This document shows positions 33,694 through 45,599 of a stretch of DNA of 64,000 nt, piece by piece. The notes under the pieces are model-generated. The model had not been told where the DNA came from and did no database searches. It saw nothing but the letters and a program-made list of their open reading frames with translations. A program made the translations under genes and the position numbers. This stretch comes from Rhabditoides inermis. Lineage: Eukaryota; Nematoda; Chromadorea; Rhabditida; Rhabditidae. Where the stretch lies: contig CAWZYM010000332.1 in assembly GCA_963966185.1 (NCBI GenBank), positions 110,001 through 174,000 on the forward strand. The letters run 5' to 3'. Each line of letters starts with the position of its first letter. Position 1 is the first letter of the stretch.

Positions 33694-36644
33694 TGTATAC
33701 GGTACCCTACAGGCCATGTCCGCCGGTCTGGAGAAGCTGAAGGAGAAGAAGGCGACTCTGCGCGAGCCCCTTCTCAAGTGCCTCGATGCGATGGCGACCA
33801 CGGTGGGTGTTCAGTATAAACAATAAGATGTATACCTTCGTTTGATCACCGGTACGAAACATGTAGATGTGATTCGTATAATTTGTCTTTTTCTTTCTAC
33901 AACAACGATGTAAACATTGTCATCACCATTGAATATGCTGTGTTATAACTATGTGAATGTTATTTTCCGCAGCTTACAACAAATTATTTGTAGGAAGTTT
34001 AATGTCTGCTGTAATGTGAAGTGCACAAGTGATTATTTACCTCATTTTCTCGTAGTAGAAATGAATAATAGGAATGATATGGTGGACGATAATGATTTTC
34101 TAGTATCTATCCCACCCATCTTCAGGCGTCCCTCTCGGTGTGTGTGTATGTGGGAGATATTATATATGTGATGTGACATGATGAGATTATATGATATGAG
34201 TGACTGTGACTGATAATACTAATGATAACCCCATCCGCAGGCTCAGGCCATCTCGATGCCATCCGCAGGCTATAGTTGAAGTAGATAATGTGAAAGGTTT
34301 TGTATGGTGAATGATAATGATTCTCTCGTATCTATTTGCTATCTCACCCCATCCCAGGCGTCCCTCTCGGTGTACGCGAATGAGATTATATACATGATGT
34401 GAGATGATGAGATTATATGAGATGAGTGACTGATATAATCATAATAATCTGCAGGCGTCCCTCTCCGTCTACGTGGACGAGGTGTGCGCGGCGCTGGCGA
34501 AGACGAACCCGGCGGTGCGCGCGCAGACGGCCCTCCTCCTGTCCAGGATACTCACGCAACACTCGGCCGCCACCCTGCCCGTAGAGGCGGTCAAGCAGCT
34601 CGCGCCGGTCATGAGCAAGGTGGGCGGCGCAGTCTCTCTGTCTCTCTGTCTCTCTGTCTCTCTGTCTCTCTGTCTCTCTGTCTCCCTGTCTCCCTGTCTA
34701 TCTCTGTCCATCTCTGTCTCTTTGTCTCTCTGTCTCTCTGTCTCTCTGTCTCTCTGTCTCTCTGTCTCCCTGTCTCTCTGTCTCTCTGTCTCTCTGTCTC
34801 CCTGTCTCTCTGTCTCTCTCTGTCTCTGTCTCTGCCTCTGCCTCTCTGTCTCTCTGTCTCTGTCTCTGTCTCTGACTCGCCTGGCCTGACTGTGCCCCTT
34901 CAGCTAACGAGCGACGCTGACAAGGACGTGCGTGAGGCTTCGTTCGCCGCGTGGGGGGCGGTGGCGCGCGTGCTCGGCCCGGCCGCCAACTCACTCATGG
35001 CAGCAGAGGTGGCAGACGACAAGATCAAGACGGACAAGGTGTGTGCGCGCCTCGTGTTTGTTGTAGACATTGTATTGATTGGTGTGCGTGATCTATGTGT
35101 GATCGAGGTAGCGTTGTTGATATTTTTCCTGGCTACCTTTTTTGGGATTTTTTTTAGATTGAGGAGTACCGCGCCAAGTTTGTGGAGGAGAAGGGCAGTG
35201 GCGCGTCGCCGGAGATGATCCGGTTGCACGGCAAGGGAGGAGGAGGCGGAGGCGGAGGAGGCTCCGCCCCCTCTCGCCCCGCCCCCGCCGCGTCTGCGAG
35301 GCCGGCGAGCGCAGCCAAGCCGGCGGCGGCCAGGCCTGCTCCCAGACCGGCGGTGAGTCGGTTTTTATGAAGACCTTTTTGAAGACTATTCTGTCGGCTT
35401 TTGTTGGCAAAGTCTCTGCTTTTGTATGAGGTCAGACACAAGTTTTGCTAGCAAAAGCCGACCTTTACATGGTGTGAGCTCGCGTTTAGCCCGCCCGCGC
35501 TGCCGCTGCTGCGGTGAAGCCGGCGCCCCGACCGGTGGCAGTGAGGCCGGCGGTCCGCCCCTCTCCCGCGCCCGCCCCCTCTCGCGTGACTCCCCGTGTC
35601 TCAGCCCCGCCTGCCCGCCCCCCTCCCACCGCCAGGGTGGCTCCGGCGGTGCGCGTCGTGTCCGCCACTGCGAGTAAGCCTGCCACACCTGCTGCCAGGG
35701 CGCCTGGTGAGCGGTCTTTAGTTGTGGCAATATGGCAATCGTATGTAACTTCTTTCTCTATTTCATATAGTGAACCACCCTTTTCACGGTCTTTGGTCGT
35801 GGCAATCTGGGTATATGCCCATCTTTAGTGGGCATATGGGTGTGTGGGAATCTATTATGAAGAAGAAAGCCCCACAATTTTAGCGGCGCGCGCCACTTCG
35901 GCAGTTGTGCCCAATGTGCGCGCCGCGCCCGCGTCTGTCGGTCGCTCCACCGCGCCCCGACCCAATATTGTGCCCATGCGGGCGCAGGGCATCAAGGTGG
36001 GCTGATTTGTTATCGATTTGGTCCCTGGAGAATTGGAGAGGCTTGAGATTTGACATCGAATTGTGTTGTCGTTTCAGCCGCGCATAATCCCGGCCGGGTC
36101 GAGTTTGGCTGCTGCCACTTCGTCTGCTCCCGTGTCGTCTGTGCAGGCGACCACGCCCACCCGCCGCTCGATGGACCCGGCGATTGTGGGAGGAGAAATG
36201 CGGCGCGCCGCCAGCAGAGATCTCATCAACGGGGCACCCACTGAACAACAGGTACCTCCTACATGTCACTGTTGCTTCATCCGGCTTCTCTATTGAATTG
36301 AATTGAATTGTTATTGTGAATGTGAATGTGAAGTAGCTGGCTGGCTGTGATATGGGAATGACTGTACGCATGCCATGTTTCAGGTGGCGGAGAAGCGTCG
36401 CTTTGGCTTCACGGCGGGCCGCGCCTCGTCTTCGCTGGTGTCCCGTCCGGCGGGTCTGGCGGCCGCGCAGGCGAGTCTCGCGCGGGCCGGCAGCAACTCT
36501 GGCCTCTGCGCACTCGCCCCGCCCACCCGCATCTCCCGCCCGCCCTCTGTCACTGGCCTCAATGCATCGTCCACGTCCCGCATCCCTGCCCCCGGTGCGT
36601 CCCGCATTCCCGCGCCTCCCGTCAAGAAGCTGCAGGTCGAGTAG
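30188..36644 (+). CDS. XMAP215/ch-TOG family microtubule polymerase, about 836 aa
   Basis: Nineteen exons: 30188-30298, 30448-30534, 30696-30800, 31148-31237, 31401-31505, 31633-31686, 31933-32064, 32336-32450, 32583-32737, 32984-33085, 33533-33637, 33713-33802, 34455-34619, 34904-35038, 35158-35352, 35490-35706, 35884-35996, 36078-36251 and 36384-36644 (TAG). There are two TOG domains. The first follows [11 protein letters not shown] and includes [23 protein letters not shown] and [17 protein letters not shown]. The second begins [12 protein letters not shown] and includes [31 protein letters not shown] and [17 protein letters not shown] Gly run and a long Ala/Pro/Arg-rich, strongly basic tail follow, suited to lattice binding. 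TOG domains add tubulin dimers at microtubule plus ends and centrosomes. Two TOGs is fewer than the three of worm ZYG-9 and the five of ch-TOG. The acceptor before 32,984 (GAG) is non-standard. Confidence 0.95.
34630..34878 (+). repeat. (TCTCTG)n intronic repeat
   Basis: About 250 bp of CTCTGT/TCTCCCTG hexamer repeats fill the TOG-gene intron between 34,619 and 34,904. The long Ser/Leu-rich open frames across it are artefacts. Confidence 0.95.
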
Positions 36645-36655
36645 GTGTACGGTAC

Positions 36656-37335
36656 GGTATTAGAGAGGGCGCGCCAGCGCCCTCTCGTTTGTACTGGATG
36701 TCCCCGCGCGCTAGAATGCTCAAAAACGATTGTTACATTGCATTCACATATCTATTCGATAGAGTTATAGAAAGTTATATTGAGTTTGATTGAATTTGAA
36801 GCGAGATACGGAGAGTCCGCATTCGAGTGCGGATTGAGATTGGTGTCAGGCGGGCGGGCGTCGGACAATCGCTTTCGCCCCGCCCCCTCTGTGTGTGAGT
36901 GAGAGAGAGAGGCGAATAGCGGGTGCGCGTCGGTATCCTCGCAGCGAATCGCGAACGTGTATGAAAATGTAATTTTGTGAAACAAAACTTAAGAAAAGGA
37001 CAGATATTATCTTTCAAAAGTACTTCCAAGTAAAAGTAGTTGGTTTGTACTGTTGTCTCAGTTGAGCAAAAGGACTGACATGTTTTCAATGGAGACATGT
37101 GCAAACAGGCTCTCAGCATTATTCGACGTGTTATGTTACAACAGAAGTTGTGCTTTCAGATAATAACTGCATAACTTCGTAAACGCGTTCATAATAATAT
37201 GGCCGCTTTGCACTGGTATGAGAGAGAGAGCCTGTTGGCACATGTCTCCATTGAAAACATGTCAGTCCTTTTGCTCAACTGAGACAACAGTACAAACCAA
37301 CTACTTTTACTTGGAAGTACTTTTGAAAGATAATT
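36656..37335 (+). mobile_element. Foldback element, copy A
   Basis: The element begins with an 8-bp hairpin GAGGGCGC-GCCA-GCGCCCTC at 36,664-36,685, then CGCGCGCTAGAATGCTCAAAAACG, which is also seen in copy B. It ends with a long inverted repeat: arms 37,006-37,114 and 37,225-37,335, separated by 110 bp, whose outer ends read ATTATCTTTCAAAAGTACTT. It lies just after the TOG gene stop, so the hairpin may fall in its 3'UTR. It is about 93% identical by eye to copy B. No coding potential. Confidence 0.85.
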
Positions 37336-37586
37336 GTTATTGTTTCCGCTTGATGTTCATATGCAGTGTTTACTCGTTTGTGCTTCCGCATACTATTCCC
37401 CCCCCCCACATCTGCCCTGTATATTCGTTCACTCGCTAATTACTGGTATTGTTCAAGACGGCGGTGAGAGTTTTTGTATTCAATGAGTGTATTCCAAAGC
37501 CTGTAAATCGTATATTTAGATTTTGAATAAATTTATGTTACGAATGGCACGTGGTATGTACATGGAAGGGGGTGTGGTGGGTTGGC

Positions 37587-40500
37587 TCACAGCTTGGCAT
37601 CGTGGTTGACGACGTTGGGCCTGCCGCGGCGGCTGCGCCAGGAGGCGCGCGCTCGACCCACACGCTGCTTGCGCGCCTGCAAAACGCATGTGTACGATAC
37701 ATATATTGAACACTTTTTCCCGGACAATTGACCACTTTTCTCATTTCCTATAGAGATCAGCTGCTGATTGACATACGTTATTTCTTATAATTTCTTTTCT
37801 TACAAACTTTCATACAAACGACACGTGTACGATACGCAGGTCTCGATATAAAGCTTGCGAGAAGGTCGAAAAGTTTTCTCTCGATCATTTTGGGGTTTTA
37901 GAATCGAGGTATGCTAAACACATTATGAATGGGTGAAAGCGACAAGAGTGTTTGACCCACCCGTCTCCGCTGCTTCCGGACGATGTCGTCGACGCGCATG
38001 CTCACTTGCACTGTCCGGTCGAGCACGGATGGCAGACCGGAGGAGATGGCGATGGGCCGGGTGAGCTGCGAAAGAGGGGTGAGGGGGGGAGAGAGAGGGA
38101 GAAGAGAGGGAGAGGGGGAGAGAGAGGGAGGGAGAGGAGGGGAGAGATAGAGAGGGAGCGAGAGAGAGAATGGCTCACTACCTTGCCCGGCCCCTCCTTG
38201 CTCTCCTCGGCCAGGTCCTTGTCGAGGGGCGGCGTGATGAGAGCCGTTCCGCCCACCTCCTCCTGGAATGAATTCGAAATAGTGTGGATAAGAAAATTAT
38301 ATTCGAAATTAGCAATGTTCTCGTCCATTTTTTTCGCTATTTTAAGGCATCTGCAATTTGTTTTACCACTTTGCACAGAAATTGTCGATCATTACTGGCA
38401 TGATAGGTTTCTAGGGTCTAACATGTTCAGTGTGCAATCGTTTTTTTCCTCCACTCCCCTGACCCAACCCACCTTGACGTGCTTGGTGACGTCGGTGATG
38501 TGTCCCTCGCGGTTGTGCGTCGGCGTCCACGCCTGCAACACGTCATCGAGGTATACGTCATTTCCGGTTCACGTCACTTCTGCTCACCTCGGCCTCGTCG
38601 TAGCTGTCCTCGTAGTCGTCGGTGGGCGGCGTCTTCGAAGGCGGCGCCTTGGTAGTGGGCGGGGCGTGCGAGGGCGGAGCCTTTGTGGTGGTGGAATGCG
38701 ACGCGACCACCGTGATGTCTGCCACGAGCGGCTTGTCGAGCGGCTTCTCCTCCTGCTTGACCACCTTCTCCTCCTCCTGCTCCTCCTCTTCCTCCTCCGC
38801 CGGAGTCGTCGCCTTGGCTGTCTTCGTAGTATTCGGGGGCTTCTTAGTGGTTGTAGTTGTGGTCGTTGACTTGGCTGTGGTTGTGGAAGTCGGCGCCGTG
38901 GTGAGCTTCTGGAAAGGATGCGCTCGAAAATTAGAGAGGGCGCGCCAGCGCCCTCTCGTTTGTACTGGATGTCCCCGCGCGCTATAATGCTCAAAAACGA
39001 GGATGAAGCACTTTTCCTCATTTTGAAGTGATTTCCACTGTTACATTGCATTCACATCTCTATTCGATAGAGTTATAGAAAGTTGTATTGAGTTTGATTG
39101 AATTTGAAGCGAGATACGGAGAGTCCGCATTCGAGTGCGGATTGAGATTGGTGTCGGTCGCTCGGGCGGGCGGGCGGGCGTCGGACAATCGCTTTCGCCC
39201 CGCCCCCTCTGTGTGTGAGTGAGAGAGAAAGAGATAGGCGAATAGCGGGTGCGCGTCGGTATCCTCGCAGCGAATCGCGAACGTGTATGAAAATGTAATT
39301 TTGTGAAACAAAACTTAAAAAAAGGACAGATATTATCTTTCAAAAGTACTTCCAAGTAAAAGTAGTTGGTTTGTACCGTTGTCTCAGTTGAGCAAAAGGA
39401 CTGACATGTTTTCAATGGAGACATGTGCAAACAGGCTCTCAGCATTTTTCGACGTGTTATGTTGAGTTGTGCTTTCAGATTATAACTGCATAACTTCGAA
39501 AACGCGTTCATTATAATATGGCCGCTTTGCACTGGTATGAGAGAGAGAGAGCCTGTTGGCACATGTCTCCATTGAAAACATGTCAGTCCTTTTGCTCAAC
39601 TGAGACAACGGTACAAACCAACTACTTTTACTTGGAAGTACTTTTGAAAGATAATATCCGTAGTATCATTGACAGCAGTCCCATTCGCAGAATAAGTCGC
39701 GCGTTGTGTGGTAAGTAGATCAGAGGAAGGCGCGCTCTCGCGGAAATAGCGCGAGAAACGAGACTAAGAAGTGAGGTCGCTAGCGCACTACTTGAAACGA
39801 ATTCAGATTCGCCGATTTCTGATTGGCTACATCTGCACCTTGAGCTCCTCGAGATTGGGCTTGGACGCGTGCAGGCTTGGCACGTGGGCGACGGACGCGG
39901 GCAGGCTGTCCAGCGGCGTCTCCTCGATATGCGCCTTCCCCGAAGTGTCCTGCAACAGTCGCGTCAGTCTCTTCGAACTATACTCTGCCTTCCATCTCCC
40001 TTCCATCTGTCCTGAAAAGTCGAGTCAGTCTACAGTCTCTTCCTGCCTGTCCTGCATAATCAAGTAGAGCTCAGACGAACGATTTCGTTGAAATTTCTAC
40101 GTTGCGATCGGTCGTGGATGAATTTTTTTTCTCGCGGACAACGGATCACTGGATTAGGGATTCCTAGTGTGTCCCCACTGTCTTCTGCTGTCGTTTTCTG
40201 GGACGGAGAGAGGACAGACGTACTTGTTTTTTTACCTAGCAGACTCACAGTATCATCGACGACGTGTGGCTTGGCTGTTGTGGGCTTGGTGGTAGGCTGG
40301 GTGCCAGCCTTGGTGGTAGCTTTCGTGGCAGCCTTGGTGGGTTTGACTGTCGTCTTCTCCTCCTTCTCCTCCTCCTCCTCCTCCTCTTCCTCTTCCATGG
40401 AGTCCTCCTCCTTCCTTTTCGGCGCCGGCTTGGGCTTCGCGGTGGTGTGCTTTCTCTAAAACACAGAAATGCGTGATTCGAGAGTAACAAGTTTGTTATC

Positions 40501-42780
40501 TTGTAACAATGTAAACGCACTTGCACATCACACAAAACTCATTGTGTCGATGATAATATCATAATAAACGAATTGTATTGTATTGTAAACGGTAATCAAC
40601 TCGTTAGTATTGCTCTCACCTCCTCATCCTCCTCCTCCTCCGCGGACGCTTCTCCTGACACCTGCTCGTGTGACTCCGGGGTGAGCACCTTCTTCTCCAC
40701 TTTCTCCTTCTTGTCCTTGTCGGTCTCTCCGTCGACCGGCTTCGGGGTCACCACGTGTTCTCCTTTGTCATTCTCGTCCAGATAGTCCGGCACGTGCGGT
40801 GGGTTGTGCACCTAGAGAGTACGGTACACTCGAGAAGGTCGAACTATTTTGATGGATTACGGTAGTCTCGTTGTCTCGTTACGGGTTGTGCACCTAGGGG
40901 GTACGGTACACTTGAGTAGGTCGAACTATTTTGATGGATTACGGTAGTCTCGTTACGGATTGTGCACCTAGGGGGTACGGTACACTCGACTAGGTCGAAC
41001 TATTTTGATGGATTACGGTAGTCTCGTTACGGATTGTGCACCTAGGGGGTACGGTACACTCGACTAGGTCGAACTATTTTGATGGATTACGGTAGTCTCG
41101 TTACAGTTCATGTGTAATTACAACCAGCGCGGCAGCGCTGGTTGGTTTGTGTTAACCCTAGTCGCGCGCTAGAATCGGCAAAAGGCGATTGAACGAAAGG
41201 TTCCTTAGAATCTTTACGAGAACAATGTGATGCTGATAGATGTTATCAGGATGTTAGAAAATGGTTAAGTTTCGATTTTGGTAACGCTAGCTGTTGTAGG
41301 AAGCGAGATACGCGCGCGCGCCCCCTGAGGGGCAGGCAATCCCCCGTGTACGGAACGTTTTCTAGGGGGGGGGTGGCGCGCACCGGCTGCCCCCAGCAGA
41401 CAGGAGGTGCACAATCCGCACTGCCTGTGGATTGCACTGATATTTTTTAGATCGCGTGCTGTGCCATGCGCACAGTAGTGTTGTGGTTAGCGATTGCGCC
41501 CGTTGAGACACATGGCTCGAGTTCGGTTCCGGCTGGCGGCAAACCTTTTGTAATATATGATTTTACATAGAAATGACATTGGAATTGTAAATTTTCCCAT
41601 CAGCATTGCCTAAACTCTTTTTTTGCAAATTTTATACAATTTTGGACTCAACAAGGTGGGTGAACTGTTGGATTTCTTTTAAAAAAATGTTTTGTGGTTC
41701 ATGTTAATGTAGATAGATTTATATGAAATCCAATAAAAGTACATTCATTATCTTTTAAAAGGACTTCCGTAAGAGAAGAGTTTGTGTTACTCAACGTAAT
41801 GCAACAAAAGCTCATGCATTTTATCAATCGAAATAGTACACAAACCTGCTCCAATAGTTCAACAAGTTATATATAATGATCGGATACCGAAATCAATTTC
41901 CCGACATACAACATTTGCTCGCATTAGTTTTTATTGCAGAAAGAGCAGGTTTGTTCACTATTTCGATTGATAAAATGCATGAGCTTTTGTTGCATTACGT
42001 TGAGTAACACAAACTCTTCTCTTACGGAAGTCCTTTTAAAAGATAATTATTCTTCAAACGAACTTTCCCATAGTGCATTGGCAAGTAGAGCTTTTTTCAC
42101 GAAAGATGTAGACGTGATTAGAGTGGTTAGACTCATTTTGACAACCCTATTTGCGTTTGAACCTGAAATCATTCTACAACTGTTTGGCTACAGTAACCCG
42201 ATCGAGTGGGGGTTGATCAAATTATATTGCTACCGTAATCTCACCTCGTCGACGATGTACTCGACGTCTCCGGTGGGCGAGTGGATCTGCTGGCGAAGCT
42301 GCTTCTGTCTGCGGGGGAAGTGATGTTAGACATAAGAAAGAGACAATGCGAATGGAGAGACGCAGACAGTTTGCTGTGTACCACTGCTCTCACACTAGAT
42401 CCATACAAGATCCAAACCTTGCACGTTCAAAAAACAGCTTGGAATTAGAACACAAAAACGATGATCTTTTCTTTAACACGACATACGTCATGACGTAGAA
42501 CGTGGTTCTATTAAAGTGTTCGAAACAACATGTGCTAAGACTAGGAGAGGACGTAGAACGTTGGAGTGCACTTCGAGTTCGGTTTATGAACGGATCCACC
42601 CACTTCTCCTCCTTTGCGTTCTGCGCTTCCTTGGCGAGCTTCACTGCCTCCTGTCGATTGCGCTCCCGCTCCTCAGCCTATGAACGGTAAAGGATGCCTT
42701 ATTTCAAAATAACATTTCCAATTCACCTATACCGCCTGTGAAACTCGCACTCGAAAAGTTGCGCCCCTGCCTCTCTCTCT

Positions 42781-42842
<62 letters not shown>

Positions 42843-45502
42843 CTACGGTCAGACACGCGGAGAAAGAGTGCCATGAGAGAGCCAGGGCCGCGTCGCGTAG
42901 CCAAGGGCTAACTATCTGATTCCGACTACGACTATAGTTCTATGCTCGCAATAAGTTGCGCGCGGTGGGGTAGATCAGAGGAAGACGGAGAGTCAGCTCT
43001 CTGCAAAAGCACGCAAAACAAGAGAGGCAGACGGTTATGGCACCGTATTTCGAACTGCAAGCGAGGTAGATCGGAAACTATAGATCTGGCGCAGAGTATA
43101 TACATAGATGTAGTTAATAGTTATGCTGCTGACTGCGTGTTCACTCACTTCGCGGATCCTTGCCAGCTGCTCCTCCTTCTGCAGCCGCCACTGCTCCAAC
43201 TTCTCCTCGTACTTCTTCTGCTCCTCCTCCTGCCAAGCGATATTGCACGTTAAGGTTTGAGCGTTTATGAATGAGACAGCGCTCATGTTTTCAATGCAGA
43301 CTACAAACAACTTCCCAACTTCAGCTCTTCCACCCAGTTTTTTTTAACATGTAGAATATGCAAGTTGTAGAACGTCATTGAAGGTGAGGGAGCAATAGAG
43401 AAAGGGAGAGAGAGAGGGAGAGAGAGAGAGAGAGTCAGTGAGTGGCACCTGTTTCTTTCGCTCCTCCTCGTCTGCCTTCGCCTTCTCGATCGCCTCCTGG
43501 TCCTCACAGAAGCGCTCCTGCCATGATTTTTGAGATCTCATATCTCAAATCGCATACCTATTCTGTACGGTACTTCAATTCTTAAACTACAATCGAGGTG
43601 TGGCGTTTTGTTGCAGACTATAGTGACATGGTTCTTGTGATAAGGGAAGATTCATACCTGTGCACAGATCTTGTTAGCGGAAAGGTCTCGGAGACGATCG
43701 AACGCCACCTGAAAAGTGTCAGTACTGATTTGTACTGATTAGTACGGACCAGTAACACTCCTTTCCTACTCCCCTTCCCTCTTTCCTCTGACAGTGAGAT
43801 TTCAAATGCAACCAGTCTCACCCCGAAAAGTATCAAATAGTCCTCTTTTTCAAAAATACTCACTTCGACTCAATTCGTAGCCCTGAAAACTTTTAGGAAC
43901 CTCATGGGGCGTGAAATTATTAGGAAATCACACCATCACACCACCACACCACCACACCATTACATCACCATACCACTCACACAACCCACACCACCGTACT
44001 ACTACACCATCAACATTTAATCAGTCGTAGAGAATAGTGTGGTTGTGTTAAGTTGTGGTGGTGTGATGGTGTTATGATGTGGTGGTGTGGTTGTGTGATG
44101 GTGTGATAGCCATATTGCCGTGAAATTGATGTGTCTTTCAATAGCGATCGGTGAAAAAAGACGTGAAAACATTCAATTTGGGAACTCCTAGCGAAAAGTG
44201 GAATAGATGTGAAAAAAACTACAAGAGTACCTTGTTGATGAGCTGGCATATGTTGGCATCGTCCAGCTCGGTCTTATTGTACGAAGTGCACGAGTCGCGC
44301 ACGTTCTGAAAACACACGTACGGTACGAGCACATACATCATTTTCACGACTATGTTATGTTATCATCATGTCATTATATTTGTTATTATTTTGTTTTAAT
44401 GTTCTGTGCCATACTTTTTCTTACAAAATCATGCAAAAACTTGAAACACGCTACGCAGAAAAAAGATACTGAACTTTCATCTTTTCTCACTCAATTCTTG
44501 ACATTGCGTGAACAGGTTTGTATCCTTTTTTTGATGTGCCGATCTCGCAATGCGACTGTACGAAAGTGAACTCGCCCCAATGTGACAATCATCAAAATGA
44601 AATTGCCAAGTAGTTATTCACGCGTTGTTCTTACACATTTTTACGAGCACCGTTACCTGTGAAAAGTGTTGCCCATAAAACTGTTTCATGTTGTGGTGTC
44701 ATTGAGAGAGAGAGAGGGAGAGAGAGAGGGAGAGAGAGAGAGAGAGAGAGAGAGAAGGAGAGAGAAGTTCTCTTTCCTGCTCTCCAAAACTGCCAAGGTT
44801 ATGGCTAGGCGATGCTAATCAGTGCGAGAATGGTGGAATGCAACTTGTTTTTGGAAACGAAACATTTGTGTTGTCAAAACGGTATACCCACCTTTTCGAA
44901 ATTCGCTTCGCTCTGCTGTCTCGCCTGCAGTTTTGCAATGACAGCCTCGCAGAAGTCTGAAGAGAACCCAGTCAATCAATACCCATCAATCGACACGCAC
45001 CGCAGAGGTAGTCGACGGGAATGACTTGGAAGAGCGAGGGCGCGGCGGTGCCGTTCTCGAACTGGATAGAGAACGAGTCGCCTACTCGCCCTTCCTTCTC
45101 CTCGCCCACGAGCAGACCAGTGTCCGCCGGCTTTGGAGGCGGAAGAGGCTGTAATCCCAACTTGTAACGATAAAAGGTAGCCCTCGATAAAAGAGACTTA
45201 TGAGTGCTCTGTGGCGGGTCGAAGAACGACTGTGGCACGACAGGACCGAAATCATTCTTGATTACATTTACTTCAACTGGATTCGTTAGTTGTAATATGT
45301 AAAGAGGAGAGAATGAAAAAAGATCCATCTTCACCTCATGATCATCAACGGGAGCGTCCCAGAGGGTGGAGGAGAAGCCAGTGCGACGGTGCGGAACCGG
45401 CGAGGACTGCAGTAAACACAAACAAGTACACAAACAAGTAAACAAACAGAATCTACTCACCAGCGGCACCAGCAACAGTAAGACGAGCGCGCGCCGTGTC
45501 AT
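37587..45502 (-). CDS. Secreted saposin-domain protein with coiled coil and Thr/Lys/Glu-rich region, 697 aa
   Basis: Exons: 45502-45461, 45406-45001 (could hide a multiple-of-3 intron), 44956-44892, 44305-44231, 43708-43658, 43517-43449, 43229-43149, 42677-42604, 42308-42245, 40811-40620, 40455-40249, 39949-39839, 38908-38588, 38532-38473, 38262-38182, 38065-37961 and 37676-37587 (TGA). The total closes in frame. A signal peptide (MTRRALVLLLLVPL) starts it. A saposin-B fold follows, with six cysteines in the canonical pattern: DYLCDFCEAVI, RDSC, ANIC, NKIC and ERFC. A Glu/Lys/Arg coiled coil then leads into acidic runs, Thr-Lys-Pro-rich tracts (TTTTKKPP, KPTKAATKATTK) likely to be O-glycosylated, and a basic tail. 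Saposin domains bind lipids; the rest suggests a secreted or lysosomal scaffold. I know no family with this order. Introns hold foldback copies B and C. Confidence 0.85.
38930..39655 (+). mobile_element. Foldback element, copy B
   Basis: Same structure as copy A: hairpin at 38,937-38,958, a GTCCGCATTCGAGTGCGGAT inner hairpin, and terminal inverted arms at 39,332-39,441 and 39,546-39,655 ending ATTATCTTT. It sits in an intron of the saposin gene, 22 bp before the acceptor of exon 38908-38588. Confidence 0.85.
40806..41105 (+). repeat. Tandem array of about 74 bp x 4 spanning a splice acceptor
   Basis: Units starting GTGCACCTAG occur at 40,806, 40,888, 40,962 and 41,036, and the later ones are nearly identical. 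The first unit overlaps the 5' edge of exon 40811-40620 of the minus-strand saposin gene. Every unit therefore repeats the CTAG acceptor and the first exon bases (GTGCAC, then AACCC or AATCC) within the upstream intron. Confidence 0.9.
41120..42047 (+). mobile_element. Foldback element, copy C (diverged)
   Basis: The same architecture with different sequence: 5' hairpin AACCAGCGC-GGCA-GCGCTGGTT at 41,121-41,144, then CGCGCGCTAGAATCGGCAAAA, and terminal inverted arms 41,747-41,852 and 41,943-42,047 whose outer ends read ATTATCTTTTAAAAGGACTT. A tRNA-like segment with a GTGGTTAGCG box A and an AGTTCGGTTCC box B lies at 41,478-41,545. It is in an intron of the saposin gene. Confidence 0.75.
42766..42841 (+). 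repeat. (CT)n microsatellite
   Basis: About 75 bp of nearly pure CT dinucleotide in a saposin-gene intron, next to R1 copy 4. Confidence 0.95.
42934..43095 (+). repeat. Dispersed repeat R1, copy 4
   Basis: This copy closely matches the copy at 1,788-1,955 over about 160 bp, from TTCTATGCTCGCAATAAG to TCTGGCGCA. It lies in a saposin-gene intron, 50 bp before the next exon. Confidence 0.8.
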
Positions 45503-45521
45503 TCTCGACGCAGTGACACCC

Positions 45522-45593
45522 GATCAGCTGCGTGCGAACAGCTGATCGCCAGCTGATCGAAGCCCCGCCCCCTCTTCTCCAAGCCCCGCCCAC
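45522..45593 (-). promoter_or_regulatory. E-box/GC-box cluster at the saposin gene start
   Basis: Three copies of GATCAGCTG or its inverse CAGCTGATC (45,522, 45,539 and 45,551) and two GCCCCGCCC boxes (45,562 and 45,583) lie within 90 bp upstream of the minus-strand start codon. CAGCTG is an E-box core. This is the densest promoter-like cluster in the window. Confidence 0.5.
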
Positions 45594-45599
45594 CGACCT

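Noticed and set aside
37006..37335. Open frames in the foldback arms, the same peptide at four places
   Set aside because: They repeat because the DNA arms repeat; there are no splice sites, start context or homology.
40806..41105. CRISPR-like array
   Set aside because: The 74-bp units are contiguous direct repeats without unique spacers, inside a eukaryotic intron.
41478..41545. Functional tRNA gene
   Set aside because: Box A-like and box B-like motifs are present, but no consistent cloverleaf or acceptor stem could be drawn; it is treated as part of foldback copy C.
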